Shown in pieces: positions 7,619 through 15,143 of a stretch of 64,000 nucleotides of DNA. Each line of letters begins with the position of its first letter. The stretch's first letter is position 1. The stretch spans positions 2,039,001 through 2,103,000 of the forward strand of contig NZ_CP103834.1 in assembly GCF_029774175.1 (NCBI RefSeq), read 5' to 3'. The notes under the pieces are model-generated. The model worked only from the letters and a program-made list of their open reading frames with translations. It was not told the origin of the DNA and did no database searches. The DNA is from Actinobacillus genomosp. 1. Lineage in GTDB: Bacteria > Pseudomonadota > Gammaproteobacteria > Enterobacterales > Pasteurellaceae. The position numbers were made by a program, and so were the translations under genes.

Positions 7619-8716
7619 ATGAAAAAATATACTAAATATTTACCGCTACTGTTGATTATTCCGTTTTTAGCCGCTTGCGGCAGTAGTTCTCCTAAAAAGA
7701 GTAAAAGAACCAAAACTCGTGTGGACTACAACACTAAAGATACTAACGGTTTAGATATTTTAACGGGGCAGTTTTCGCATAATATTGACGATATTTGGGG
7801 AAGTAACGAGCTATTAGTTGCAAGTAAAAAAGATTACGTAAAATATACGGATAAGTTTTACACGCGTAGCCATATTTCCTTTGAAGACGGTCAAATCACG
7901 ATTGAAACTTTAGGTGACCAAAATCACTTACGTAACAGTATTATTCACACCTTGTTGATGGGATCAGACCCGAAAGGGATCGACTTGTTCGCTTCAGGCG
8001 ATGCGCCGATTAGCAGTAATCCGTTCCTTGCCGGTCAGGTAAACGATCAATTCGGACGTGATATTAACAATATTGCGATTGCCAATGATTTTGCGACTTA
8101 TTTAATCCAAAATAAAATGCAAACACGCCGTCTGCAAAACGGCAGAACGGTAACTTATGTGGCGATTAAAATGGTGGAAGGGCATATTGAAGTGCGTGCA
8201 CGCCAATATTTACCGTTAGTACGTAAAATGGCAAAACGCTACAATATTGAGCCGAGCTTGATCTTAGGGATTATGGAAGTCGAATCGGCATTCAACCCGT
8301 ATGCGGTCAGTTATGCGAACGCTATCGGCTTAATGCAAGTCGTACCGCGTACCGCAGGACGCGATATTTTTGCGCGTAAAGGTTTTGACGGACAACCGGA
8401 TCGCGCTTATTTATATAATCCTGCACAAAATATCGATTCGGGTACGTTGTATTTAGCGATTTTGCGTGATGAATATTTGGAAGGAATCACCAATCCGACC
8501 GCTAAACGTTATGCAATGATTTCCGCTTATAACAGCGGGGCGGGTTCGGTGCTTAAAGTATTCGATTATGATAAATATGATGCGATTGATCGTATTAATG
8601 AGCTTTCGCCGGATGCGGTTTATCGAATTTTGACGACTGCACACCCGTCAAGCCAAGCTCGAAATTACTTGAAGAAAGTATCGAAAGCACGTGAGAAATA
8701 TTTGCATATTCGATAA
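7619..8716 (+). CDS. mltC: MltC, membrane-bound lytic murein transglycosylase C
   Basis: 365 residues. It cleaves peptidoglycan glycan strands at the outer membrane. It has a lipoprotein signal with lipobox LAAC at Cys20, a DUF3393 N-terminal domain (about 30-190), and a C-terminal SLT domain. The SLT domain contains the catalytic Glu in [14 protein letters not shown] (E222) and the [20 protein letters not shown] and YLKKV motifs. Length matches E. coli MltC. It is the last gene of the mutY-yggX-mltC unit, 17 bp after yggX. A tRNA promoter follows 75 bp downstream. Confidence 0.96.
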   Translation: MKKYTKYLPLLLIIPFLAACGSSSPKKSKRTKTRVDYNTKDTNGLDILTGQFSHNIDDIWGSNELLVASKKDYVKYTDKFYTRSHISFEDGQITIETLGDQNHLRNSIIHTLLMGSDPKGIDLFASGDAPISSNPFLAGQVNDQFGRDINNIAIANDFATYLIQNKMQTRRLQNGRTVTYVAIKMVEGHIEVRARQYLPLVRKMAKRYNIEPSLILGIMEVESAFNPYAVSYANAIGLMQVVPRTAGRDIFARKGFDGQPDRAYLYNPAQNIDSGTLYLAILRDEYLEGITNPTAKRYAMISAYNSGAGSVLKVFDYDKYDAIDRINELSPDAVYRILTTAHPSSQARNYLKKVSKAREKYLHIR

Positions 8717-8791
8717 TCTGTTGTTTTTTAAAGCAAAAAGTACAAAAAAAGCACGTTTGGACAGACTTTTTTAAATTTTTTAAAAAAATGT

Positions 8792-8820
8792 TTGACGAAG
8801 TGGGGCTAAATCAGCATAAT
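8792..8820 (+). promoter_or_regulatory. Promoter of the first tRNA-Phe/tRNA-Asn pair
   Basis: TTGACG, 17 nt, CATAAT, ending 20 nt before the mature tRNA-Phe. A GC-rich discriminator (GCACCCCGC) follows, typical of stringently controlled stable-RNA promoters. Confidence 0.8.
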
Positions 8821-8840
8821 GCACCCCGCAACAAGACGTT

Positions 8841-8916
8841 GCCTCGATAGCTCAGTCGGTAGAGCAGGGGATTGAAAATCCCCGTGTCGGTGGTTCGATT
8901 CCGCCTCGAGGCACCA
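8841..8916 (+). tRNA. tRNA-Phe (GAA), copy 1
   Basis: A 76-nt cloverleaf with acceptor GCCTCGA/TCGAGGC and encoded CCA. The anticodon loop TTGAAAA gives GAA, and the T loop is GGTTCGATTCC. It is followed 5 nt later by tRNA-Asn. Confidence 0.97.
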
Positions 8917-8921
8917 TCTAT

Positions 8922-8997
8922 TCCTCCTTAGTTCAGTCGGTAGAACGGTGGACTGTTAATCCATATGTCGCAGGTTCGAGTCCCGCAGGAGGAGCCA
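8922..8997 (+). tRNA. tRNA-Asn (GTT), copy 1
   Basis: 76 nt with acceptor TCCTCCT/AGGAGGA and encoded CCA. The anticodon loop CTGTTAA gives GTT, and the T arm is CAGGTTCGAGTCCCG. Co-transcribed with the upstream tRNA-Phe. Confidence 0.97.
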
Positions 8998-9003
8998 TAT
9001 TCG

Positions 9004-9036
9004 GAAGCCCTGATGATTTTCATCGGGGCTTCGGTT
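9004..9036 (+). terminator. Terminator of tRNA unit 1
   Basis: GAAGCCCTGATG and CATCGGGGCTTC pair over 12 bp with one G-U, followed by GGTTT. Confidence 0.75.
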
Positions 9037-9084
9037 TATCAGTGGATCGGATGTAAATTTCTTCAGAAAATTATCTTGGTCGGC

Positions 9085-9113
9085 TTGACGGCAGACAAAA
9101 ATAATTGCATAAT
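9085..9113 (+). promoter_or_regulatory. Promoter of the second tRNA-Phe/tRNA-Asn pair
   Basis: TTGACG, 17 nt, CATAAT: the same hexamers and spacing as at 8792-8820, but a different spacer sequence and a less GC-rich discriminator. Confidence 0.8.
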
Positions 9114-9134
9114 ACCCACTCTTAACGATAAGTT

Positions 9135-9210
9135 GCCTCGATAGCTCAGTCGGTAGAGCAGGGGATTGAAAATCCCCGTGTCGGTGGTTCGATTCCGCCT
9201 CGAGGCACCA
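9135..9210 (+). tRNA. tRNA-Phe (GAA), copy 2
   Basis: Identical over all 76 nt to the copy at 8841-8916, exactly 294 bp downstream. Confidence 0.97.
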
Positions 9211-9215
9211 TCTTT

Positions 9216-9291
9216 TCCTCCTTAGTTCAGTCGGTAGAACGGTGGACTGTTAATCCATATGTCGCAGGTTCGAGTCCCGCAGGAGGAGCCA
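9216..9291 (+). tRNA. tRNA-Asn (GTT), copy 2
   Basis: Identical to the copy at 8922-8997. The 5-nt spacer to tRNA-Phe is nearly the same (TCTTT against TCTAT). Confidence 0.97.
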
Positions 9292-9298
9292 TATTCGG

Positions 9299-9328
9299 AA
9301 ACCCCGATGAGAAATCATCGGGGTTTTA
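9299..9328 (+). terminator. Terminator of tRNA unit 2
   Basis: AAACCCCGATGA and TCATCGGGGTTTT form a perfect 11-12 bp stem with a GAAA loop and a T tail. Confidence 0.85.
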
Positions 9329-9715
9329 TTCTTTCTATCTCGGCAAAAAGTAAAATTGTATATTAAATAATAAAGATTGCCGAAATTTTGTGATCTCTCT
9401 CCAATTCTTAGAAAATATCTGAAATTTTCCTTCGCAAATTATCACTAGTCAGAGTATCATTATAGAAAATAATAAATAAAATGATTCCTCGAATATCGTC
9501 TGTTTTGCGGCATTACTTTTAACAAGTAGTGCCGCATTTTTTATATACTTGCCCTATTATTTTTTTCCCAATAGCCTGAAGTTTTAGAAAAGAAAATCGA
9601 ATCAACATTTTAAGCGGATTCTTTCCTACAAGAAATGCAAATTTTTTGTATAATAAAGCCATTTTTCCGCATACAAGCGGTCGAATTTCATAAAAATTTT
9701 GCAAAAGAGAACACT
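9329..9715 (+). other. Gene-free spacer with a candidate small RNA before ffh
   Basis: No convincing ORF. TTATCA (9439-9444), 16 nt, TATAGA (9461-9466) is a plausible promoter. A strong hairpin TGCGGCATTACT...AGTAGTGCCGCA (9506-9536) with six T after it is a terminator. Together they would yield an RNA of about 70 nt (9473-9542) or an attenuated ffh leader. A TATAAT at 9649-9654 is the likely -10 of ffh, and a USS core lies at 9673-9681. Confidence 0.35.
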
Positions 9716-11107
9716 ATGTTTGAAAATCTATCCGACAGATTGTCGAAAACGCTACGTAATATCACGGGCAAAGGACGCTTAACCGAAGATAATATTAAAG
9801 ATACGTTACGTGAAGTACGTATGGCGTTACTTGAAGCTGATGTTGCATTACCTGTAGTACGTGAATTTATCAATAAAGTAAAAGAACGCGCATTAGGTAC
9901 GGAAGTCAATAAAAGCCTAACGCCCGGTCAAGAATTTCTCAAAATCGTACAAAGCGAACTTGAAATCGCAATGGGCGAAGCGAATGAGGAATTAAATCTC
10001 GCAACGCAACCGCCGGCGGTCATTTTAATGGCAGGTTTACAAGGTGCGGGTAAAACCACCTCGGTCGGTAAGTTAGCGAAATTCCTTAAAGAACGTCATA
10101 AGAAAAAAGTGTTAGTGGTATCCGCCGACGTTTATCGTCCGGCGGCGATTAAACAGCTTCAAACCTTAGCGGAAGCGTTAAAAGTCGATTTCTTCCCGAC
10201 GGAAACCACACAAAAGCCGGTTGAAATTGCCGAGCTTGCCCTAAAACACGCAAAACTGAATTTCTTTGATGTCTTGATTGTGGATACCGCAGGTCGTTTA
10301 CACGTGGACGGCGAGATGATGGAAGAAATCCAGCAAATCCATCGTGTATTAAACCCGATTGAAACGCTTTTCACAGTGGATGCGATGACCGGTCAAGATG
10401 CGGCGAATACGGCGAAAGCTTTCAACGAAGCCCTACCGCTTACCGGTGTAATCTTAACCAAAGTGGACGGTGATGCACGTGGCGGTGCGGCGTTATCTAT
10501 TCGTCAAATCACCGGTAAACCGATTAAATTCCTCGGTGTGGGTGAGAAAACCGATGCGTTAGAACCGTTCCATCCGGATCGTGTCGCTTCACGTATTCTT
10601 GGTATGGGCGATGTGTTATCGTTAATCGAAGATTTACAACGCTCGGTCGATCAAGAAAAAGCCGAGAAAATGGCACAGAAATTTAAGAAAGGTGACGACT
10701 TCACCCTTGAGGATTTCCGTGAACAGCTGATCGAGATGAAGAAAATGGGCGGTATGATGTCGATGTTGGATAAACTGCCGGGCGCGAAGAATTTGCCTGA
10801 CCATGTGAAAAATCAGGTGGATGATAAAATGTTCGTAAAAATGGAAGCGATCATCAACTCTATGACTCTGAAAGAGCGTGCCAATCCGGATATTATTAAA
10901 GGTTCTCGCCGTCGTCGTATTGCATTAGGTTCCGGCACACAGGTGCAAGACGTAAACAAATTGCTCAAGCAATTCGATGAAATGCAACGTATGATGAAAA
11001 AAATGCGTAAAGGCGGTATGGCGAAAATGATGCGCGGTATGAAAGGTATGATGGGCGGCGGTATGGGCGCACTCGGCGGCTTAGGCAATATGTTTGGTAA
11101 GCGTTAA
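9716..11107 (+). CDS. ffh: Ffh, signal recognition particle GTPase
   Basis: 463 residues. It binds signal sequences with 4.5S RNA and delivers ribosomes to FtsY and SecYEG. It begins MFENLSDRLSKTLRNITGKG. The start at 9716 follows AAAAGAGA, and the longer in-frame reading would translate a USS. NG domain motifs are GLQGAGKTTSVGKLA near residue 107, VDTAGRLHVD and TKVDGDARGG. The C-terminal M domain is methionine-rich (MQRMMKKMRKGGMAKMMRG), forming the signal-sequence groove. Monocistronic, with a good terminator 41 bp after the stop. Confidence 0.97.
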   Translation: MFENLSDRLSKTLRNITGKGRLTEDNIKDTLREVRMALLEADVALPVVREFINKVKERALGTEVNKSLTPGQEFLKIVQSELEIAMGEANEELNLATQPPAVILMAGLQGAGKTTSVGKLAKFLKERHKKKVLVVSADVYRPAAIKQLQTLAEALKVDFFPTETTQKPVEIAELALKHAKLNFFDVLIVDTAGRLHVDGEMMEEIQQIHRVLNPIETLFTVDAMTGQDAANTAKAFNEALPLTGVILTKVDGDARGGAALSIRQITGKPIKFLGVGEKTDALEPFHPDRVASRILGMGDVLSLIEDLQRSVDQEKAEKMAQKFKKGDDFTLEDFREQLIEMKKMGGMMSMLDKLPGAKNLPDHVKNQVDDKMFVKMEAIINSMTLKERANPDIIKGSRRRRIALGSGTQVQDVNKLLKQFDEMQRMMKKMRKGGMAKMMRGMKGMMGGGMGALGGLGNMFGKR

Positions 11108-11147
11108 TCCTTGCGTTACTTTTATATTAACTACTTAATTTCTTTAA

Positions 11148-11177
11148 AATCCCTCTTTGCTAAAGAGGGATTTTTTT
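11148..11177 (+). terminator. Terminator of ffh
   Basis: ATCCCTCTTT and AAAGAGGGAT pair around GCT, followed by six to seven T. It is a short relative of the CCCCTCTTT palindromes near hslVU and glyS. Confidence 0.85.
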
Positions 11178-11287
11178 CGAATATCATGTACCGCATAAGT
11201 TAATATGTATTAATACTATTCTTTGTTAATTGAATTACAGCTGTAAGCAGTTGATTTCTTAAAATTTTTGTATAAGAGTTCAGAAAT

Positions 11288-11316
11288 TTGATCTATTATG
11301 CTATACGGTATATAAA
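11288..11316 (+). promoter_or_regulatory. Promoter/operator region of brnTA
   Basis: TTGATC, 17 nt, TATAAA, about 33 nt before the brnT start. The region is rich in short TATA/ATAT dyads that could bind the BrnA ribbon-helix-helix repressor. Operator boundaries are not defined. Confidence 0.5.
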
Positions 11317-11347
11317 AGGTATGATATTGATATATTAAAGGAATAAT

Positions 11348-11608
11348 ATGTTTGAATATGATCCTAATAAAAGTCGAATAAATAAAGAAAAGCATGGTAT
11401 AGACTTTGAAGAAGCAAAACAATTATGGAAAGATGAGCAATTGCTAACTTTTACTGTTATGAACGATCCTGAGCATAGGCTATTAGCTATTGGACAGATT
11501 AATAAAAAACATTGGTCTGCAATTTTTACCGTTAGAGGTAAAAATGTACGTTTAATTTCAGTTAGACGTTCAAGAAAAAAAGAGGTAGAGCTTTATGAAA
11601 ACACATAG
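11348..11608 (+). CDS. brnT: BrnT-family ribonuclease toxin
   Basis: 86 residues, the normal length of BrnT, a RelE-fold endoribonuclease toxin of type II toxin-antitoxin systems. Family features are the N-terminal MFEYDPNKSRINKEKHGIDFEEA, the central PEHRLLAIGQINKKHWSAIFTVRGKNVRLISVRRSRKKEV and the short C-terminus. The His/Arg residues in RRSRKKE and KEKHGI correspond to catalytic positions in the family. AAAGGAATA precedes the ATG. The toxin gene comes first and overlaps the antitoxin gene by 14 nt, the typical brnTA order. No mobile element is adjacent. Confidence 0.9.
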   Translation: MFEYDPNKSRINKEKHGIDFEEAKQLWKDEQLLTFTVMNDPEHRLLAIGQINKKHWSAIFTVRGKNVRLISVRRSRKKEVELYENT

Positions 11609-11837
11609 TTTGGAATTTGAGCGGAAATTTGATGATAATGAGGAAGATATTGTTGAATATCTTGATTTAACAAGTGCTAATCGCCCTAATCAAAAAAGTA
11701 AACGTGTCAATGTTGATTTCCCGATATGGATGGTTGAAAGTCTTGATAAAGAAGCGCAACATTTAGGTGTTCCGCGGCAAGCATTGATTAAACTTTGGAT
11801 TGCAGAAAAACTTCCAAAGCCTCATATAGCCTCTTAA
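11595..11837 (+). CDS. brnA: BrnA-family antitoxin (ribbon-helix-helix)
   Basis: 80 residues. The N-terminal half (FERKFDDNEEDIVEYLDL) is acidic and probably wraps the toxin. The C-terminal half (KRVNVDFPIWMVESLDKEAQ, then LGVPRQALIKLWIAEKL) is a ribbon-helix-helix DNA-binding domain. BrnA neutralises BrnT and represses their shared promoter. The gene starts within brnT with AGAGGTAGAG as ribosome binding site, indicating coupled translation. A large inverted USS hairpin follows. Confidence 0.88.
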   Translation: MKTHSLEFERKFDDNEEDIVEYLDLTSANRPNQKSKRVNVDFPIWMVESLDKEAQHLGVPRQALIKLWIAEKLPKPHIAS

Positions 11838-11847
11838 TATTAAAAAA

Positions 11848-11904
11848 CAAGCGGTTAAATTTCCAAAATTTCTTGCAAAAATCTTGAGGAATTTAACCGC
11901 TTGT
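11848..11904 (+). terminator. Inverted USS hairpin after brnTA
   Basis: ACAAGCGGTTAAATTTCC faces GGAATTTAACCGCTTGT, pairing over about 17 bp with a small imperfection and followed by TTTTGT. It lies between convergent units and could terminate both. Confidence 0.7.
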
Positions 11905-11914
11905 TTTGTATTAA

Positions 11915-13579
11915 TTATTCTAAACCGACAATTTTCCAGCGGTTGTGAGACACGCCTTCTACTTTGCCTTTTTTCACGTTAGAGATGTAATCGATCATCA
12001 TATTTTGAATGGTGCCGGCTTCGCTGCCCATTGCGACTTTAGATTCCCATAATACCGGGATTTGTTGTCCTTCCCATACGCCGCCTTTTTTGATGAGCTG
12101 CTCATAACGATATGAGTTCATACCGAGTTTGATTTTGCTGTCATCAGTGATTGCGGTGCCGTTTGCAAGGCTAAGATCAACAATTTTTTCGCCACTTGGT
12201 TTGCGTAAATCAATGTTGAATTTTACGCCGCCGAAAATATCAAATGTGACATATTTCGATTTGCCGCGTTTTTCATTGATACGGTAGTCTTTATCTTGCG
12301 GCTGAATTGTATCGAAGTAATCTGCCGACCAGTTCATATACGCCTTGAGCTGTTTGCCGGTCACTTCGTACACGCTCACATCACCGCCCGCATAGCGATA
12401 GTTATAGATAATATCTTTTTTCTTAATATCGCCTTTGTCTAAACGTACGGTTTGGTGGTCGAAGGCAAAAGACACCACGTCCGCTTTACTGTAATGTTGT
12501 TGCACGTCATTAATCAATGAAGATAAACCGGTATCTTGCGTGAAGGCAATCGCTACACCGTGATTTTTACCTTGCGGAATCATGGTTTGTGCTGTTTCGC
12601 CGATTTTCACATTGTTCAAACGGCGTAATTCGTCATGATACGGTTGGTAAATTTTTTCGATTGCAGGATCTGAAGCCAATGCTTTAACCGGTACGGTTTT
12701 TGCATTTTTTGAAAGTAATTTCACTTTGCCGTCATCTGCGACATCAAAGGCTAAATCTACTTCGGAAACAACCGTACCGTAGCGGTGTGGTTCGGTAATC
12801 AGAGTATTTTTAATCGTTTCCGCTGAAACGTTTTTGTGCATATGACCGGCGATAATCACATCAATGCCGTCCACGTTATTGACTAAATCCGCCACGCCGG
12901 TATCAGGGATATTATTTTCGTTTTCAATCCCCATATGCGCTAACACGATAATCGCATCAACTCCTTTCGCTTTTAACTCGGCAATTTGTGCCTTCGCTTC
13001 TTCGCTTGGTGAGCTGAATTTCATCTCATCAAGGTGATGGGTATCTTTTTCGAAGGTTGCCGACATTGGTGTGGTTAAACCGATTAAACCGAGTTTTACA
13101 CCGTCTTTTTCAATAATATCGGTGGCGGTAACGTAACGTTTACCATCTTTTTTGTAGTAGAAGTTGGCGGTTAATACTTTGGCATTAATGTCTTTAATGA
13201 TTTCATCTAAAGCGGTCATACCGAAGTTAAATTCGTGGTTACCTAAAATAAAATAGTCGTATTTCATTTCGTTTAATACTTTAGGAACCGGGTTGTCTTT
13301 GTAGTATTTTTTCGTTTTAGCGAAAACTTCCACTTGGTTGTCTTGAATCGCATCACCGATATCGACTAACACTACATTTTTATTATTTTGGCGTACCTCT
13401 TTTACATAGGTGGAAATTTGCGCGTAAGAACCGGATTTGTCCTCAATATCCGCGCCATAGTTCCAAGGTAGGATACGCCCGTGAACATCCGATGTGCCTA
13501 AAAATTTAATATTCACTTCTTTAGCGACTGCAACGCTCGCTGCAGATAATACCAATAAAGTACCGAGTACTTTTTTCAT
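11915..13579 (-). CDS. Periplasmic metallophosphatase/5'-nucleotidase (UshA/CpdB-like)
   Basis: 554 residues with a signal peptide (MKKVLGTLLVLSAASVAVA, then KEV). The N-terminal calcineurin-like metallophosphatase domain shows the metal-binding blocks GTSDVHGRI, LVDIGDAIQDN, LGNHEFNFG and IAGHMHKNV. The C-terminal half is a 5'-nucleotidase substrate-binding domain (FAFDHQTVRLDKGDI, NYRYAGGDVSVYEVTGKQLK). Such enzymes hydrolyse nucleotides, UDP-sugars or 2',3'-cyclic nucleotides in the periplasm for scavenging. Which substrate is preferred cannot be read from sequence. Monocistronic, with AGGAGATCATC before the ATG. It may support NAD or nucleotide salvage in this family, but that is inference. 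Confidence 0.88.
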   Translation of the reverse strand: MKKVLGTLLVLSAASVAVAKEVNIKFLGTSDVHGRILPWNYGADIEDKSGSYAQISTYVKEVRQNNKNVVLVDIGDAIQDNQVEVFAKTKKYYKDNPVPKVLNEMKYDYFILGNHEFNFGMTALDEIIKDINAKVLTANFYYKKDGKRYVTATDIIEKDGVKLGLIGLTTPMSATFEKDTHHLDEMKFSSPSEEAKAQIAELKAKGVDAIIVLAHMGIENENNIPDTGVADLVNNVDGIDVIIAGHMHKNVSAETIKNTLITEPHRYGTVVSEVDLAFDVADDGKVKLLSKNAKTVPVKALASDPAIEKIYQPYHDELRRLNNVKIGETAQTMIPQGKNHGVAIAFTQDTGLSSLINDVQQHYSKADVVSFAFDHQTVRLDKGDIKKKDIIYNYRYAGGDVSVYEVTGKQLKAYMNWSADYFDTIQPQDKDYRINEKRGKSKYVTFDIFGGVKFNIDLRKPSGEKIVDLSLANGTAITDDSKIKLGMNSYRYEQLIKKGGVWEGQQIPVLWESKVAMGSEAGTIQNMMIDYISNVKKGKVEGVSHNRWKIVGLE

Positions 13580-13717
13580 GATGATCTCCTTATGAGATAA
13601 GTAGGAAATAAACTACAAACTATTTTAACTTAGCTTGATTATATATTGTACTTAATTGAAAGTGTTTTTTAGAAAAGGTAACGTTATTGACTTAAATTGA
13701 GTGTTTGCGAAAACAGC

Positions 13718-13760
13718 AAGCGGTCGAATTTCGCAAAAAATTTGCAAAACTTGACCGCTT
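13718..13760 (-). terminator. Inverted USS hairpin after ubiF
   Basis: AAGCGGTCGAATTT and TTGACCGCTT(GT) pair around a CGCAAAAAATTTGC-type centre, just beyond the minus-strand stop at 13772. Confidence 0.65.
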
Positions 13761-13771
13761 GTAATGAAAAG

Positions 13772-14938
13772 CTATAAACCTATCGCATAGCGCAATGCTT
13801 TTTTCTTGAGTGGTGTGATTTTTTCCGCCAGTACCAAGCCTAAATTTCGGGCGACTTTTACCGGCAATAACTCGGTTTTGAATGCCTTATAAAAAACGTC
13901 CATACCGGTTTGCATCAATAAATTATCGGGTTTACGTTTATGTTCATAACGTTTAAGCACCGCTTCATTTGCAAAGTTTTCGCCTTTTTTGACCGCTTGT
14001 TCAATCACTTCCAATAACACTTGCACATCTTTAAAACCTAGATTGACGCCTTGTCCGGCAAGCGGATTAATCGTGTGTGCCGCATCACCAATCAATACCA
14101 CGCCGTTTTTGACATAATGTTGAGCGTGTTGGCGAGTCAGCGGAAAACTGGCGGCATTTACTACTTCCACTTTGCCTAAACGGGCAGGGAAATGTTGCTG
14201 AATTTCGGCGGTGAGTTTTTCTGAAGACAGTTGTTTTAGCTGAGCAATGCGTTGCGGTGCGTCATACCACACGACACAACCGTTATGTTCGGATAATGGT
14301 AGAAATGCACGAGGGCCGCTCGGGAAGAAGTGTTGCCAAGTGACAGATTGTTGCGGTAATTCGGTTTTCACAGTGGCAAGTAAACAATGTTGGCGATATT
14401 GCCAGCTGGTTAGCCCAATACCTGCCCAGCTACGCACTTGTGAGTTTGCGCCGTCCGCCGCAATCAGTAATGGGGCGGTAAATGTTTGCTCATCAACGGT
14501 TACCGTCCACAATTGTTCGTGATAATTTGCAGAAATTTGCGAAAAGCCGACCGCTTGTCGGCAGTTTGGATACTGGTTTAAGGCTTGCCATAAACCGAGC
14601 TGAATCGCATTATTTTCCACCATAAAGCCGAGCTTATCCAAGCCGATTTCCGCCGCATGAAAGGCGGTATTAAACCCTTCGATTTCCCAAGTTTCCAAAC
14701 CGTCATACGGGCAAACTCGCATTTGGCTAATCGCCTGCCAAGCGCCCAGTTCTTCAAGCAGTTTGACCGAGGTAATACTGATAGCGGAAATGCGTAAATC
14801 ATAAGCGGCATTTGCATCAAATGAGGGAAGCGGATTTTTTTCGATTAACGCGATATTTAACCCTTGTTTCGCCAAGCCGAGCGCCGCCGCTGCCCCGACC
14901 ATACCGCCACCGATAATGATAATATCCTGTGTTTTCAT
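13772..14938 (-). CDS. ubiF: UbiF-type FAD monooxygenase of ubiquinone biosynthesis
   Basis: 388 residues, a class A flavin hydroxylase. It has the N-terminal Rossmann motif IIIGGGMVGAAAALGLA, the DG motif IAADGANSQVR near residue 165, and the second FAD motif VVLIGDAAHTINPLAGQGVNLGFKD near 290. Within the UbiH/UbiF/VisC group, the segment LRISAISITSVKLLEELGAW and CPYDGLETWE resemble UbiF, which hydroxylates the C6 position in the ring. UbiH or UbiI identity remains possible. The start at 14938 follows GAGGGG; the longer reading would begin inside that ribosome binding site. Monocistronic and divergent from comM. Confidence 0.8.
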   Translation of the reverse strand: MKTQDIIIIGGGMVGAAAALGLAKQGLNIALIEKNPLPSFDANAAYDLRISAISITSVKLLEELGAWQAISQMRVCPYDGLETWEIEGFNTAFHAAEIGLDKLGFMVENNAIQLGLWQALNQYPNCRQAVGFSQISANYHEQLWTVTVDEQTFTAPLLIAADGANSQVRSWAGIGLTSWQYRQHCLLATVKTELPQQSVTWQHFFPSGPRAFLPLSEHNGCVVWYDAPQRIAQLKQLSSEKLTAEIQQHFPARLGKVEVVNAASFPLTRQHAQHYVKNGVVLIGDAAHTINPLAGQGVNLGFKDVQVLLEVIEQAVKKGENFANEAVLKRYEHKRKPDNLLMQTGMDVFYKAFKTELLPVKVARNLGLVLAEKITPLKKKALRYAIGL

Positions 14939-15055
14939 TTTGCCCCTCATTTGCTGAATATTGATGTCCTATTATAACGTTTTAATCACCGGAACTAACT
15001 CTATATTTAGTGCTTTTAGGATTTTTAGCTTGGATTTAATAGAAAAGAAATTTAC

Positions 15056-15077
15056 TTTTGCGATCCTGATCGAGAAA
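15056..15077 (+). promoter_or_regulatory. CRP-S-like competence site upstream of comM
   Basis: Half-sites TTTTGCGATC and GATCGAGAAA separated by CT. The H. influenzae CRP-S consensus is TTTTGCGATC, 2 nt, GATCGCAAAA; 18 of the 20 half-site positions agree. CRP-S sites need both CRP and Sxy. A weak -10 (TAGAAC, 15099-15104) sits at a plausible distance. Confidence 0.75.
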
Positions 15078-15116
15078 AGCGATTTTGTTGCTGTGACGTA
15101 GAACATTTATCTTTTA

Positions 15117-15140
15117 CCCTCCTAACAATTTTTAGGAGGG
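15117..15140 (+). promoter_or_regulatory. Hairpin sequestering the comM Shine-Dalgarno sequence
   Basis: CCCTCCTAA and TTAGGAGGG form a perfect 9-bp stem with a 6-nt loop. The 3' arm contains the complete Shine-Dalgarno GGAGG, 4 nt before the comM ATG, so ribosome binding needs the stem to open. Confidence 0.75.
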
Positions 15141-15143
15141 AAG

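Noticed and set aside
7619..9330. Repeated tRNA region considered as a prophage or island attachment site
   Set aside because: No integrase, no direct repeat of a tRNA 3' end beyond the identical tRNA copies themselves, and no accessory genes nearby.
9480..9521. 13-codon ORF ahead of the terminator at 9506-9542
   Set aside because: No Shine-Dalgarno sequence, and its end lies inside the terminator stem; reads as non-coding.
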